Origin: Microvirga calopogonii
GTDB taxonomy: Bacteria; Pseudomonadota; Alphaproteobacteria; Rhizobiales; Beijerinckiaceae
Assembly (NCBI RefSeq): GCF_003347665.1
Contig: NZ_QDGA01000002.1
Location: forward strand, 248,001-312,000
Direction: 5' to 3'
Length of the DNA: 64,000 nt
Shown here: positions 19,560-26,879 of the stretch, piece after piece
Layout: each line of letters begins with the position of its first letter
How positions within the stretch are numbered: position 1 is the stretch's first letter
Program-made: the position numbers and the translations under genes
Notes under the pieces: model-generated
What the model was told of the DNA's origin: nothing
What the model saw: the letters and a program-made list of their open reading frames with translations, nothing else
The model's database searches: none

Positions 19560-20198
19560 CTAGTTCGTCGCCGGCCTCTGCTGGGGCTTCGGCTTGCCCC
19601 CGCCTGCGGCCGGCGCCCCGCCGGCGCCGGTCGGGGCAGGCCCGCCCTGGCCGGGTACGAAGAGCGCCCTCACGCGGCCGCCGGGTGTCGTCTCGATATT
19701 CGCCACGCCGGTATTGATGTCGTAGAGCACCCGCTCGCCCTTGGTGACGTTCGGGCCGTCGCTCAGGGTCGCGTTGCCGGTCAGCATGATCTTGTTGGAG
19801 CCCCGGTCGAAGGTGGCGTTCTCGCCCGTCGCGACCTGCGTGCGCGACACGATGGTGACCGGCCCCTTGCAGTCGATCTTCTTGATGGCGCTGTCGTCGG
19901 TCGCCTGCGGGGCCGCCGCCTGCCCGCCGTTCTGGTCCCGCTGGTCGTAGAACACGGTCATGATCGTGCACTTCATGGTGCTCTCGCCCTGGACCGCCAC
20001 AACGTCGCCGGTGAAGACCGCCCGGCCCTCCTTGTCGAAGACGTCGAGCTTGTTGGCGTCGATCTTGATCGGCTCCTTGCTGGAACCGAAATTGCCGAAG
20101 CCGACGGCCCGCTCCTTGCTGGCCTGGGCGAAGGCCACGTCGATGGGAGCCGGTGAGAGAAGCGCGAGGGCCAGGGCGGCGCGGGTGAAACTCATCAT
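19560..20198 (-). CDS. lptA: LPS transport periplasmic protein LptA
   Basis: 212 residues with a signal peptide (about 1-25, VAFA-QA) and one OstA/LptA beta-jellyroll domain: PIKIDANKLDVFDKEGRAVFTGDVVAVQGE followed by the paired strand NATFDRGSNKIMLTGNATLSDG. It bridges LptC and LptD across the periplasm. The Pro/Gly-rich C-terminal tail is low complexity. Its ATG overlaps the lptC stop (ATGA), so the pair is translationally coupled. Confidence 0.94.
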   Translation of the reverse strand: MMSFTRAALALALLSPAPIDVAFAQASKERAVGFGNFGSSKEPIKIDANKLDVFDKEGRAVFTGDVVAVQGESTMKCTIMTVFYDQRDQNGGQAAAPQATDDSAIKKIDCKGPVTIVSRTQVATGENATFDRGSNKIMLTGNATLSDGPNVTKGERVLYDINTGVANIETTPGGRVRALFVPGQGGPAPTGAGGAPAAGGGKPKPQQRPATN

Positions 20199-20986
20199 GG
20201 ACGGATACTTGTTGGTTGGGGTGCAGGCGCCGTGGAGCCCGTGCCGGCAGCTTCGGGGGTGGATGGGGTGGAGCCCGAGGGCTGGATGACGGTGCGGACG
20301 CGGCCGGTGAAGCTCATGACCTTGCCGTTATCCGCCACGTCCAGCCCCTCCGCGTCGATGGTGCCGCTGCCAAAGGACACGCTGACGGGGTCGGTGGACA
20401 CCACGGAACCGGCCTTGAACTTCACGAAGGCCGTGCGGAGCTTGACCTCGTAGCCGGAATCCGTGGTGACCACGATGTTCTGGCGCAGCCTCATCTGCTC
20501 TCGCTTGGTGTCGAGGACCCCGGAATCGGCCTGGAGCCTCGCGACACCGCCACGCTCGTCGGTGACGATCCGTGCCCTGAGATCCTTGAGCTGCACGAGA
20601 TCGGGCTTGCGCACATCCTGCGTGGCGGCGCTGGCCGTCACCTCGTAGGGACGGTTGTCGTTCTTGAAGCCGGTCAGCTTCGGGCTCTCCATGGTGACGT
20701 TGGTGCCGCTCACCCCGATGGAGCCGAAGCTCAGGTTCTCGATCTGCTTGAAGGGATTGTAATAGGCCACGAGGCCGACGCCGGCCATACCGATCAGGGA
20801 GCCGAGGGGAATGGCCACCTTGGCGAAGCTGACCCACCGGGAATGGCGACGGGCCTTGTTGAAGGCGCGCGACCGTACAGCCGACCTCAAGGCCGGGCCA
20901 TCACGCATCGTGGTGCCCTGAATTCCCGTCACGTTCGTCAACCCCTTCCGCCACTCTTTCGGCATGGCGCCATGCCGTGAGGACAT
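20195..20986 (-). CDS. lptC: LPS export protein LptC
   Basis: Up to 263 residues. There is a basic N-terminal part, one membrane helix (VAIPLGSLIGMAGVGLVAYY, about residues 58-77) and a periplasmic LptC domain ending in TIDAEGLDVADNGKVMSFTGRV. It accepts LPS from LptBFG and passes it to LptA. The start is uncertain: ATG at 20908 (preceded by AGGG) would give a 237-residue protein. It follows rnd by about 50 nt. Confidence 0.9.
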   Translation of the reverse strand: MSSRHGAMPKEWRKGLTNVTGIQGTTMRDGPALRSAVRSRAFNKARRHSRWVSFAKVAIPLGSLIGMAGVGLVAYYNPFKQIENLSFGSIGVSGTNVTMESPKLTGFKNDNRPYEVTASAATQDVRKPDLVQLKDLRARIVTDERGGVARLQADSGVLDTKREQMRLRQNIVVTTDSGYEVKLRTAFVKFKAGSVVSTDPVSVSFGSGTIDAEGLDVADNGKVMSFTGRVRTVIQPSGSTPSTPEAAGTGSTAPAPQPTSIRP

Positions 20987-21036
20987 GGCGATGTTATGAC
21001 GGATATGGGTTTTATGCGGGAAAGTTTAAGCCTGCG

Positions 21037-21651
21037 TCAAGAATGGGCGAAAATATCCGTCTCCGGCCAACCCAAGAGGTCGAGTTGGGCGCGGGTCGGC
21101 AGGAAGCTGAAGCATTGATGGGCAATGCCCAGCCTGTTCTCCCGCTCCAGCAGGCGGTCGAGCTTGTCCTTCAGGGCATGGAGGTGCAGCACGTCGGAAG
21201 CGGCGTAATCGAGCTGGGCCGTGGTCAGGGTATCGGCGCCCCAATCGGAGGATTGCTGCTGCTTCGACAGCTCCACCCCGAGCTGCTCGCGCACCAGCTC
21301 CTTGAGCCCGTGGCGGTCGGTATAGGTGCGCACGAGCCGCGAGGCGACCTTGGTGCAGTAGACCGGACGCGGCATGATGCCGAAGGTATGGAAGATGACC
21401 GCGAGATCGAAGCGGGCATAGTGGAAGATCTTGAGGACGCTCTCGTCGGAGAGCACGCGGATCAGGTTCTCCGGCGGCGGCCCGTCCTTGAGGATCTGCA
21501 CCACATCCGCCGTGCCGTCCCCGGTCGAGATCTGCACCACGCACAGGCGGTCCCGATGGGGATTGAGACCGAGCGTCTCGGTGTCGATGGCGATCGCCGG
21601 GCCGGGCTTGTAATCGGCGGGCAGGTCGCCGCGATGTAAGCGTACTGTCAT
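21037..21651 (-). CDS. rnd: Ribonuclease D-type 3'-5' exonuclease (short form)
   Basis: 204 residues. DEDD exonuclease domain with AIDTETLGL (first Asp and Glu), FHYARFDLAVI and LDYAASDVLHLHALKD. There is no HRDC domain, so it is the short alphaproteobacterial RNase D rather than the E. coli length. It trims 3' ends of structured RNA. I start at MTVRLHRGD; an upstream in-frame extension falls in a repeat. It heads the lpt-rpoN block. Confidence 0.93.
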   Translation of the reverse strand: MTVRLHRGDLPADYKPGPAIAIDTETLGLNPHRDRLCVVQISTGDGTADVVQILKDGPPPENLIRVLSDESVLKIFHYARFDLAVIFHTFGIMPRPVYCTKVASRLVRTYTDRHGLKELVREQLGVELSKQQQSSDWGADTLTTAQLDYAASDVLHLHALKDKLDRLLERENRLGIAHQCFSFLPTRAQLDLLGWPETDIFAHS

Positions 21652-21677
21652 GGCACATCCAAAAAGTCGGAAACTGG

Positions 21678-21732
21678 CTCTAAAGCATCGGACCCAAAAG
21701 GGGAATGCACTTTTGGGATCCACCCGATGCGC
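21678..21732. repeat. Family C intergenic repeat
   Basis: CTCTAAAGCATCGG...CCCAAAAG...CTTTTGGGATCC...CCGATGCGC: an imperfect hairpin closed by GCATCGG and CCGATGC, directly upstream of rnd. Confidence 0.75.
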
Positions 21733-21763
21733 TTGCCCTTCTAGGCGCTGGCTCCAACGTCAG

Positions 21764-21791
21764 AGAAAAGCCCCGCGGCGAGCGGGGCTTT
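21764..21791 (-). terminator. Intrinsic terminator of the EcfG-type micro-gene
   Basis: On the minus strand: AAAGCCCCGC-TCGCC-GCGGGGCTTT followed by TCTC, a perfect 10-bp stem with a T-rich exit. It lies 100 nt after the stop of the 32-codon gene and before rnd, so it closes a predicted transcript of about 250 nt. Confidence 0.75.
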
Positions 21792-21803
21792 CGAGGGACC
21801 GCC

Positions 21804-21895
21804 AGAGCTGCTTCCACTTGCGTGGAGTAAGCCCTCTTCTTTGCTTGGCCGCATTTTTGGCGGTGAAACGGATCCACTTCACCGAAAGTGCCCTA
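21804..21895. repeat. Family C-related intergenic repeat, long variant
   Basis: AGAGCTGCTTCCACTTGCGTG...CCTCTTCTTTGCTTGGCCGC... matches the element at 50498-50592 nearly base for base over its first half. The far end CCCTAG supplies the TAG stop of the small minus-strand gene. Confidence 0.75.
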
Positions 21896-21991
21896 GAGGG
21901 AAATATCGATAGCAAGTCCGGACCGGGCGCACGACGCGACGTCGACAAGGACGAGGCTCGCAGCTGCCAAGGTTTTGAACGAAACGCTCAT
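21893..21991 (-). CDS. Predicted 32-residue secreted or lipoprotein peptide
   Basis: Too short for routine gene callers. ATG with GGAGGG five bases upstream, and a GGAAC-N17-CGTT promoter whose expected start gives a leader of about 24 nt. The peptide starts MSVSFK, has a hydrophobic stretch (TLAAASLVLV) and then VASC, which fits a lipobox; the mature part would be only about 12 residues. An Asp inside the hydrophobic core is unusual. It resembles entericidin-type micro-lipoproteins in layout, not clearly in sequence. It could also be a regulatory RNA with an incidental reading frame. Confidence 0.5.
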   Translation of the reverse strand: MSVSFKTLAAASLVLVDVASCARSGLAIDISL

Positions 21992-22022
21992 GACACCCTC
22001 CAGACACTGGAACTTTCGGGTC

Positions 22023-22048
22023 AACGGAGGGCGAAGCCTGGGTGTTCC
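22023..22048 (-). promoter_or_regulatory. EcfG (general stress sigma) promoter
   Basis: Minus strand GGAAC-N17-CGTT, an exact match to the alphaproteobacterial EcfG consensus. It lies 31 nt before the start codon of the 32-codon gene, and an EcfG-like sigma factor gene lies 0.9 kb away. It also falls just after the end of the response regulator gene. Confidence 0.75.
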
Positions 22049-22083
22049 GCTTTTGTCTTCGGTGGGCTGCCCGAAGCCGGGAT

Positions 22084-22494
22084 TCACTTATTCGCGAACT
22101 GGATCGGAGCCGGAGGCGTTTCGCCACCGTCGCGACCGGCATCCCTCAAGCTGTCGAGGACGCTCAGAAGGGTTTCCCGGCTGACGGGTTTTTCGAGCCA
22201 GGGAACGTTCCGCAGCTCCGGCGGGCCGTCGGCCTTCGGCGGGAGACCGGAATAGACCGTGAAGGGAATACCCCGGTTCCTCAGGGCACGGGCGATCTCC
22301 AGGGAGGTGCCGTCCTTGATCATGAGATCAAGAATGGCCACGTCCGGCGCGTTGCTCTCCAGCCATTGCAGAGCCTGGACATTGCTCATGAAGACGCCGG
22401 CCACCGCGAAGCCGGCATCCTCGAGGAACGCCTCCAGGGACATTCCGATCAATGCTTGGTCTTCCACGATCATGCAGCGAGTTTGAGTCATCAT
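22084..22494 (-). CDS. Single-domain response regulator
   Basis: 136 residues, receiver domain only. Seen: acidic pocket VEDQ, phospho-acceptor Asp in VAILDLMIKDG, Thr in VYSGLPP and conserved Lys-Pro in WLEKPVSRETL. It is not PhyR, since no sigma-like N-terminal domain is present. Divergent from the EcfG-like sigma gene, which suggests a role in the same stress pathway, as single-domain regulators do in several alphaproteobacteria; that is inference. Confidence 0.88.
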   Translation of the reverse strand: MMTQTRCMIVEDQALIGMSLEAFLEDAGFAVAGVFMSNVQALQWLESNAPDVAILDLMIKDGTSLEIARALRNRGIPFTVYSGLPPKADGPPELRNVPWLEKPVSRETLLSVLDSLRDAGRDGGETPPAPIQFANK

Positions 22495-22911
22495 ATCCGT
22501 ATGTGACCTGGGTTTGCTGAAATCGGAGTGGGAACGGAAAGACTGCCATTCGAGAATGCGCCCACTCTACAGGGGAAATTAGCCCGTTTCGCGGGCGAAT
22601 TCATTGATCCATGTGAATTTACCGCTACGAAGCAAGGCTTCCGATCATCGATCCGTCTTGGTTCCGGATCGCTTCGAATGACGGCAATCCTCCATATGCG
22701 GACACTTCTGCCTTCGCGCATCCGATCAGGACGTGCCCGACTTTTCGCCAACGCGACACTTCAAATCGGCACCATGCGCTGGTTTCTCACGATTTGTTCA
22801 TCGACGCTCCTGCCGCCCCCATGAAAGATCGGGCTAGGCTTCGCATAGGTTAATGCAACGGATTGCCCGTTGGGGTCTGGTGGATCGCTCGATCCAGAGG
22901 AGTTGTGCAGA
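22495..22911. other. Divergent intergenic region upstream of the sigma factor gene
   Basis: About 415 nt with no convincing gene. I looked for GGAAC-N16/17-CGTT on both strands and found no full match, so the sigma gene shows no obvious self-activating promoter here. A 3-kb-scale AT-richer patch occurs around 22600-22640. Confidence 0.35.
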
Positions 22912-23463
22912 TTGTCAGTCGAAAACTCCCTGAAACAGCAGATGCTCAATGCCGTCCCTCATCTGCGGGCTTTCGCTATTTCTCTTGCCGGGAGTGTCGA
23001 CAAGGCGGATGACCTGGTTCAGAGCGCGCTGCTCAAGGGCCTGAGCAATCTCGACAAGTTCCAGCCCGGCACCAGCATGCAGGCATGGCTCTTCACCATC
23101 CTGCGCAACGATTTTCTCACCCAGACCCGGCGGAGAAAACGCGAGGTCGAGGATCCGGAAGGCTCCTGGGCCGAGAAAGTGGCGGTGATGCCCGACCAGG
23201 GCGCACGGCTCGATTTCACCGATATGCTCAAGGCCCTGAGCAAGCTCCCAGTCGATCAGCGCGAGGCCCTGCTGCTCGTCGGTGCGGAAGGCTTGTCCTA
23301 CGAGGATGCGGCGCGGATCTGCGGCACCAATATCGGAACCATCAAAAGCCGGATCAACCGTGCCCGCAATCGCCTGACGGAAATCCTGAAACTCGATGCG
23401 GACGGCGATCTCGGCCCGGACAATCTGGTCAAAGCCGCCCTTTTCATGCACGCCTCGCCTTGA
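22912..23463 (+). CDS. ecfG: EcfG-like (ECF15) RNA polymerase sigma factor
   Basis: 183 residues. Sigma region 2: HLRAFAISLAGSVDKADDLVQSALLKGLSNLDKF...AWLFTILRNDF. Region 4: LPVDQREALLLVGAEGLSYEDAARICGTNIGTIKSRINRARNRL. The LRAFAISL opening and RRKREVEDPEGSWAE linker are diagnostic of EcfG, the general stress sigma freed by the PhyR-NepR partner switch. Start is TTG with AGAGGAG nine bases upstream. phyR and nepR are not adjacent, so this may be an additional EcfG paralogue. Confidence 0.9.
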   Translation: MSVENSLKQQMLNAVPHLRAFAISLAGSVDKADDLVQSALLKGLSNLDKFQPGTSMQAWLFTILRNDFLTQTRRRKREVEDPEGSWAEKVAVMPDQGARLDFTDMLKALSKLPVDQREALLLVGAEGLSYEDAARICGTNIGTIKSRINRARNRLTEILKLDADGDLGPDNLVKAALFMHASP

Positions 23464-23493
23464 ACGGCGCAGGGTCGACATCGATGACATGAA

Positions 23494-23516
23494 GGCGCCC
23501 GGACGGGCCGGGCGCC
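23494..23516. terminator. Bidirectional hairpin between ecfG and hsp20
   Basis: GGCGCCCGG-ACGGG-CCGGGCGCC, a perfect 9-bp stem between convergent genes. No T-run on either side, so it may act as a Rho-assisted or RNA-stabilising hairpin rather than a classic terminator. Confidence 0.5.
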
Positions 23517-23528
23517 TCCCGATCGGAA

Positions 23529-24044
23529 TCAGTGCTTGGTCTCTTCGCCGGCGCGGTTGATCGCGATGCGCTTCACCTGCGGACGGCTCTCGGCCGATTT
23601 CGGCAGGGTGACGGTGAGAACGCCGTTTGTGAAGCTCGCCTCGATCTTATCCTCGTCGACATCCCAGGCCATCGGGATCCGGCGCTCGAAGCGGCCGTAA
23701 TAACGCTCGCTGAAGGCACGCTCCTTGTCCTCGATCTCGGACTTGCGCTCGCCGCGGATGGTCAGAACGCCGTCCTGCATCAGGACCTCGACGTCCTTGT
23801 CCTCGAGCCCGGGCAGCTCCGCCGAGACGCGCACCTCCTTGTCGTTCTCGACGACCTCCACCTGCGGCCAGCCGGCAGGCCTGCCGACGCCGCCGAGCGG
23901 CGCCATGTCGAAGCCACGCAGCACGTCGTCGAAAAGCCGGTTCATCTCGCGATGGAGGGTCATGAAAGGATCGCTCTCCTCGCGGTAGCGGCTCGGGGCC
24001 ATCTGCTGGCTGCGAGCCCAGGGAATCAGATCACGCATGTTCAT
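23529..24044 (-). CDS. Hsp20/alpha-crystallin small heat-shock protein (class 2-like)
   Basis: 171 residues. N-terminal MNMRDLIPWARSQQ, then an alpha-crystallin domain (about 65-160): PQVEVVENDKEVRVSAELPGLEDKDVEV, GVLTIRGERK, FERRIPMAWDVDEDKIEASFTNGVLTVTLPK. ATP-independent holdase for unfolding proteins. GGAGGAAG precedes the start. It follows another hsp20 by 77 nt on the same strand and is probably co-transcribed from that gene's heat-shock promoter. Confidence 0.95.
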   Translation of the reverse strand: MNMRDLIPWARSQQMAPSRYREESDPFMTLHREMNRLFDDVLRGFDMAPLGGVGRPAGWPQVEVVENDKEVRVSAELPGLEDKDVEVLMQDGVLTIRGERKSEIEDKERAFSERYYGRFERRIPMAWDVDEDKIEASFTNGVLTVTLPKSAESRPQVKRIAINRAGEETKH

Positions 24045-24121
24045 GGTATCTTCCTCCTTCACTCATCGCCAATGGGTACGGCGCCGGCCCGTGTCGGCGC
24101 CCTTCGTCGTCTCGACAGGGC

Positions 24122-24604
24122 CTATGCGGCCTTGCCGTGCTCGATCTGCTGCGGATGCCGCCCCGGCTGCGTCGTTCCGGTGCCGGTCGCGATCTCGATC
24201 CGGCGCGGCTTGAGCGCTTCGGGCACTTCGCGCTTGAGATCGACCGTCAGGAGGCCGTTCTCCAGGCTCGCGCCGGTGACCTTCACGTGATCGGCGAGGT
24301 TGAACGTCTGTTTGAAGGCGCGGGTGGCGATGCCGCGGTGCAGGTATTGCCTGCCCTCCTCGGAGCCCTTCTTCTGGCCTGACACGAGAAGCTGGCTCTC
24401 CTTCTGCGTGAGTTCGATCTCATCAGGAGAGAAGCCCGCGATGGCCATCGTGATGACATACTGGTCTTCGCCCACCTTCTCGATGTTGTAGGGCGGCCAG
24501 TTGGTCATGGGCTCGATCTGAGCGGACTGGTCGAGCATGTCGAACAGCCGGTCGAAACCGACCGTCGAGCGGTACAGAGGGGAAAAGTCGAAAGCTGATC
24601 TCAT
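24122..24604 (-). CDS. Hsp20/IbpA-like small heat-shock protein
   Basis: 160 residues. N-terminal MRSAFDFSPLYRSTVGFDRLFDML is the IbpA/HspA class signature, followed by the alpha-crystallin domain (YNIEKVGEDQYVITMAIAGFSPDEIELT ... ASLENGLLTVDLKREVPEALKPRRIEI). Start chosen at the ATG eight bases after GGAGG; earlier in-frame ATGs lie inside the predicted RNA thermometer. Expression is likely controlled by sigma-32 and by that thermometer. Confidence 0.96.
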   Translation of the reverse strand: MRSAFDFSPLYRSTVGFDRLFDMLDQSAQIEPMTNWPPYNIEKVGEDQYVITMAIAGFSPDEIELTQKESQLLVSGQKKGSEEGRQYLHRGIATRAFKQTFNLADHVKVTGASLENGLLTVDLKREVPEALKPRRIEIATGTGTTQPGRHPQQIEHGKAA

Positions 24605-24693
24605 CACCATATCCTCCATTGAGCAACATGGACGTGAGAGCGCCGGACACCCGCCGGCGCCCGCGATTGCCAAGCCTCTGAAAGGCCTCGGCA
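24605..24693 (-). promoter_or_regulatory. ROSE-like RNA thermometer in the hsp20 leader
   Basis: The ~88-nt leader shows a 5' hairpin (GCCGAGGCCT / AGGCTTGGC), a second hairpin with a perfect 7-bp stem (GCGCCGG / CCGGCGC), and a terminal hairpin where TTGCTC faces the Shine-Dalgarno GGAGGA just before the start codon. The UUGCU opposite the SD is the conserved ROSE signature of rhizobial small heat-shock genes. Melting on heating would free the ribosome-binding site. Confidence 0.7.
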
Positions 24694-24699
24694 ATATTG

Positions 24700-24729
24700 A
24701 TGTTGGGGAGCGGTTTTCAGAATTTCAAG
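24700..24729 (-). promoter_or_regulatory. Sigma-32 (RpoH) type promoter for the hsp20 pair
   Basis: Minus strand CTTGAA-N15-CCCCAACAT, close to the heat-shock consensus CTTGAA-N13-15-CCCCATNT. The expected start, about seven bases on, coincides with the beginning of the first ROSE-like hairpin. Confidence 0.7.
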
Positions 24730-24827
24730 AGGTGCCAGGAACCCGGACGACATTCATTTCGAACAGGCTGGCCATCGCATCGAACGCTCATTAGCATGGG
24801 ACCGCTTCGACCAAGGAAAGACAGATC

Positions 24828-24992
24828 ATGCTTCGCATCCTCTCCCTTGCCGTCCTGACAGCCTTCGCCGTTCCGTCCCACGCGACGGATGCCTCTCCAG
24901 ACAAGACGATCGTCGCCCAGCAGCAACAGCCGCCGCAGCAGACCCCGAAGCGGGATTGCGAGAGAAAACGCGATGAAGGCGTGAGCTCCTGA
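24828..24992 (+). CDS. Small secreted Gln/Pro-rich protein
   Basis: 54 residues: a signal peptide (MLRILSLAVLTAFAVPSHA, cut near residue 19-20) followed by a polar mature part with QQQQPPQQ and a C-terminal CERKRDEGVSS holding one Cys. AAGGAAAG lies upstream of the ATG. No family recognised. It is divergent from the hsp20 operon and 120 nt before the adenylate cyclase gene. Confidence 0.5.
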   Translation: MLRILSLAVLTAFAVPSHATDASPDKTIVAQQQQPPQQTPKRDCERKRDEGVSS

Positions 24993-25115
24993 ATCTGGGA
25001 CACGGATCCTGGCTCTCCATTCGCCTGACGGGGAGCCGCGTCCGGCGCCATAGCCGACTGGACGCCTTTCCCAAACGGCAGCAGAATGAGGCCGAGACGA
25101 TGCCCTGAGGATGGA

Positions 25116-26870
25116 ATGAATCCGCAGAAGCAAAGGGTCGAGCGGCGTTTGGCGGCCATCCTGGCGGCCGATGTCGCGGGCTATTCGCGTCTCATGGAGG
25201 CCGACGAGGTCGGAACCCTTCGAATCCTGACGGCTCATCGAGCGATCATGGACGGGCTTATCGCAGACAATGGCGGGCGTATCGCCAATACGGCCGGCGA
25301 CAGCATCCTGGCCGAGTTTCCGAGCGCGGTCGATGCCGTCCAGTGCGCTGTCGAAATCCAGGAACGGCTCGGCCTGGAGCCCGGGAGTCAAACCCTGCGG
25401 TTCCGCATCGGCGTGCATGTGGGCGATGTCATGGTACGGGACGGCGATCTCCTCGGAGAGGGGGTCAATGTGGCGGCGCGGCTGCAGGAACTGGCGCATC
25501 CGGGATCGATCTGCGCGTCGGAAACGGCCTATCATTACGTGCGCAAGCTCCTGCCGCTGGCTTTCAGCGATCTCGGTCCCCAACGGGTGAAGAACATGGA
25601 CGAGCCGGTCAGGGCCTATTCCCTGAAGACAAGCCCGATCGCTTCGACGGATTCGGACCATGCCAAGCCCCTGCCTCTTCCCGACAAGCCATCGATCGCC
25701 GTGCTCCCCTTCACCAACCTGAGCGAAGACCCGCAGCAGGAATACTTCGCCGATGGCTTGGTGGAGGACATCATCACGGGACTGAGTCGGGTGAGGTCCT
25801 TTTTCGTGATCGCCCGGAACTCCTCCTTCACCTACAAGGGCCGGGCCGTCGATGTCAGGCAGGTCTCCCGCGAACTCGGCGTGCAATACGTTCTGGAGGG
25901 CAGCATCCGGAAGGCGGGAACGCGGGTCCGCATCGCCGGCCAGTTGATCGACGGCATGACCGGGCACCATGTCTGGGCCGATCGCTTCGACGGAGACATG
26001 AGCGACATCTTCGAATTGCAGGATCGGGTCACGGAGAGCGTCGTCGGGGCGGTCGAGCCGAGCATACGGCTCGAGGAGATCCGGCAGGCCCACAACAAGC
26101 CGACCACCTCCGTTACGGCCTATGACCTGTATCTGCGCGCCCTGCCCTGCTTCTACAAGATGACCCGGGAGGGCTTTGCCGATGTCCGCAGGCTCACGAA
26201 CGAGGCCCTGAGCATCGACCCCGGCTTTACGCTGGCAAAAGCGCTCGGCGCCTACATCCGCAGCATCTCGGTGAGCCAGTGCTGGCACGAACCGGACGAT
26301 ATCCGCGTCGCAATCCGCATGGCGCGCGAGGTGATGTCGGAAGCACGCGACGACCCGACGAGCCTGCGCTTCGCGGCCCAGGTCCTCGCCTACAGCGCGA
26401 AGGATTACGAGGCGGCCCTCAACGCCATCGAACGCTCCCTGTCGCTCAATCCGAACTCGGCTCAGAGCTATACGAGCAGCGGGTGGGTCAACACCCATGC
26501 CAGCCGGCCTCTCGTGGCGATCGACCATTTTCACAAGGCGATGCGCCTGAGCCCGCTGGACCCGGAGAAAGGCATCGCCCTTTCAGGAATCGGGATGTGC
26601 TACCTCATGCTCGAGCAGTTCGAGGAAGCCTTGAAATGGGGAGAAACGGCCCTTCGTGAGATGCCGGGCTACGGCTCGTCCTACAGGGTCGTCATCGGGG
26701 CCCTCGTCGGGCTCGGGCGACTGGATGAGGCCAAGATTGCGGCGGAACGCCTGATGGAAGCCTTCCCGACCTACACGCTGACCCTGCAGCGGCAGATCAA
26801 TCCCTGGCGCGACCAGACCTTCGCCCAGCGCTATCTCGATGCACTCCAGATCGCGGGCATCCCCGAGTGA
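25116..26870 (+). CDS. Class III adenylate/guanylate cyclase with TolB-like and TPR regions
   Basis: 584 residues. N-terminal cyclase domain (about 1-180) with RRLAAILAADVAGYSRLMEADEVGTL and the second metal segment FRIGVHVGDVMVRDGDLLGEGVNVAARLQ. Middle TolB-N-like part (about 200-330): IAVLPFTNLSEDPQQEYFADGLVEDIITGLSRV. C-terminal TPR repeats (about 350-584). This cyclase-TolB-TPR architecture is expanded in Rhizobiales. It would make cAMP; the stimulus is unknown. GAGG precedes the chosen ATG. Confidence 0.9.
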   Translation: MNPQKQRVERRLAAILAADVAGYSRLMEADEVGTLRILTAHRAIMDGLIADNGGRIANTAGDSILAEFPSAVDAVQCAVEIQERLGLEPGSQTLRFRIGVHVGDVMVRDGDLLGEGVNVAARLQELAHPGSICASETAYHYVRKLLPLAFSDLGPQRVKNMDEPVRAYSLKTSPIASTDSDHAKPLPLPDKPSIAVLPFTNLSEDPQQEYFADGLVEDIITGLSRVRSFFVIARNSSFTYKGRAVDVRQVSRELGVQYVLEGSIRKAGTRVRIAGQLIDGMTGHHVWADRFDGDMSDIFELQDRVTESVVGAVEPSIRLEEIRQAHNKPTTSVTAYDLYLRALPCFYKMTREGFADVRRLTNEALSIDPGFTLAKALGAYIRSISVSQCWHEPDDIRVAIRMAREVMSEARDDPTSLRFAAQVLAYSAKDYEAALNAIERSLSLNPNSAQSYTSSGWVNTHASRPLVAIDHFHKAMRLSPLDPEKGIALSGIGMCYLMLEQFEEALKWGETALREMPGYGSSYRVVIGALVGLGRLDEAKIAAERLMEAFPTYTLTLQRQINPWRDQTFAQRYLDALQIAGIPE

Positions 26871-26879
26871 ACCCAAGGG

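Noticed and set aside
24738-24764. GGAAC-N17-CGAA before the small secreted protein gene
   Set aside because: The -10 element should be CGTT; CGAA differs at two bases, so it is not called an EcfG promoter.
24716-26534. 605-codon minus-strand frame opposite the adenylate cyclase
   Set aside because: Antisense shadow; the plus-strand cyclase has clear catalytic motifs.
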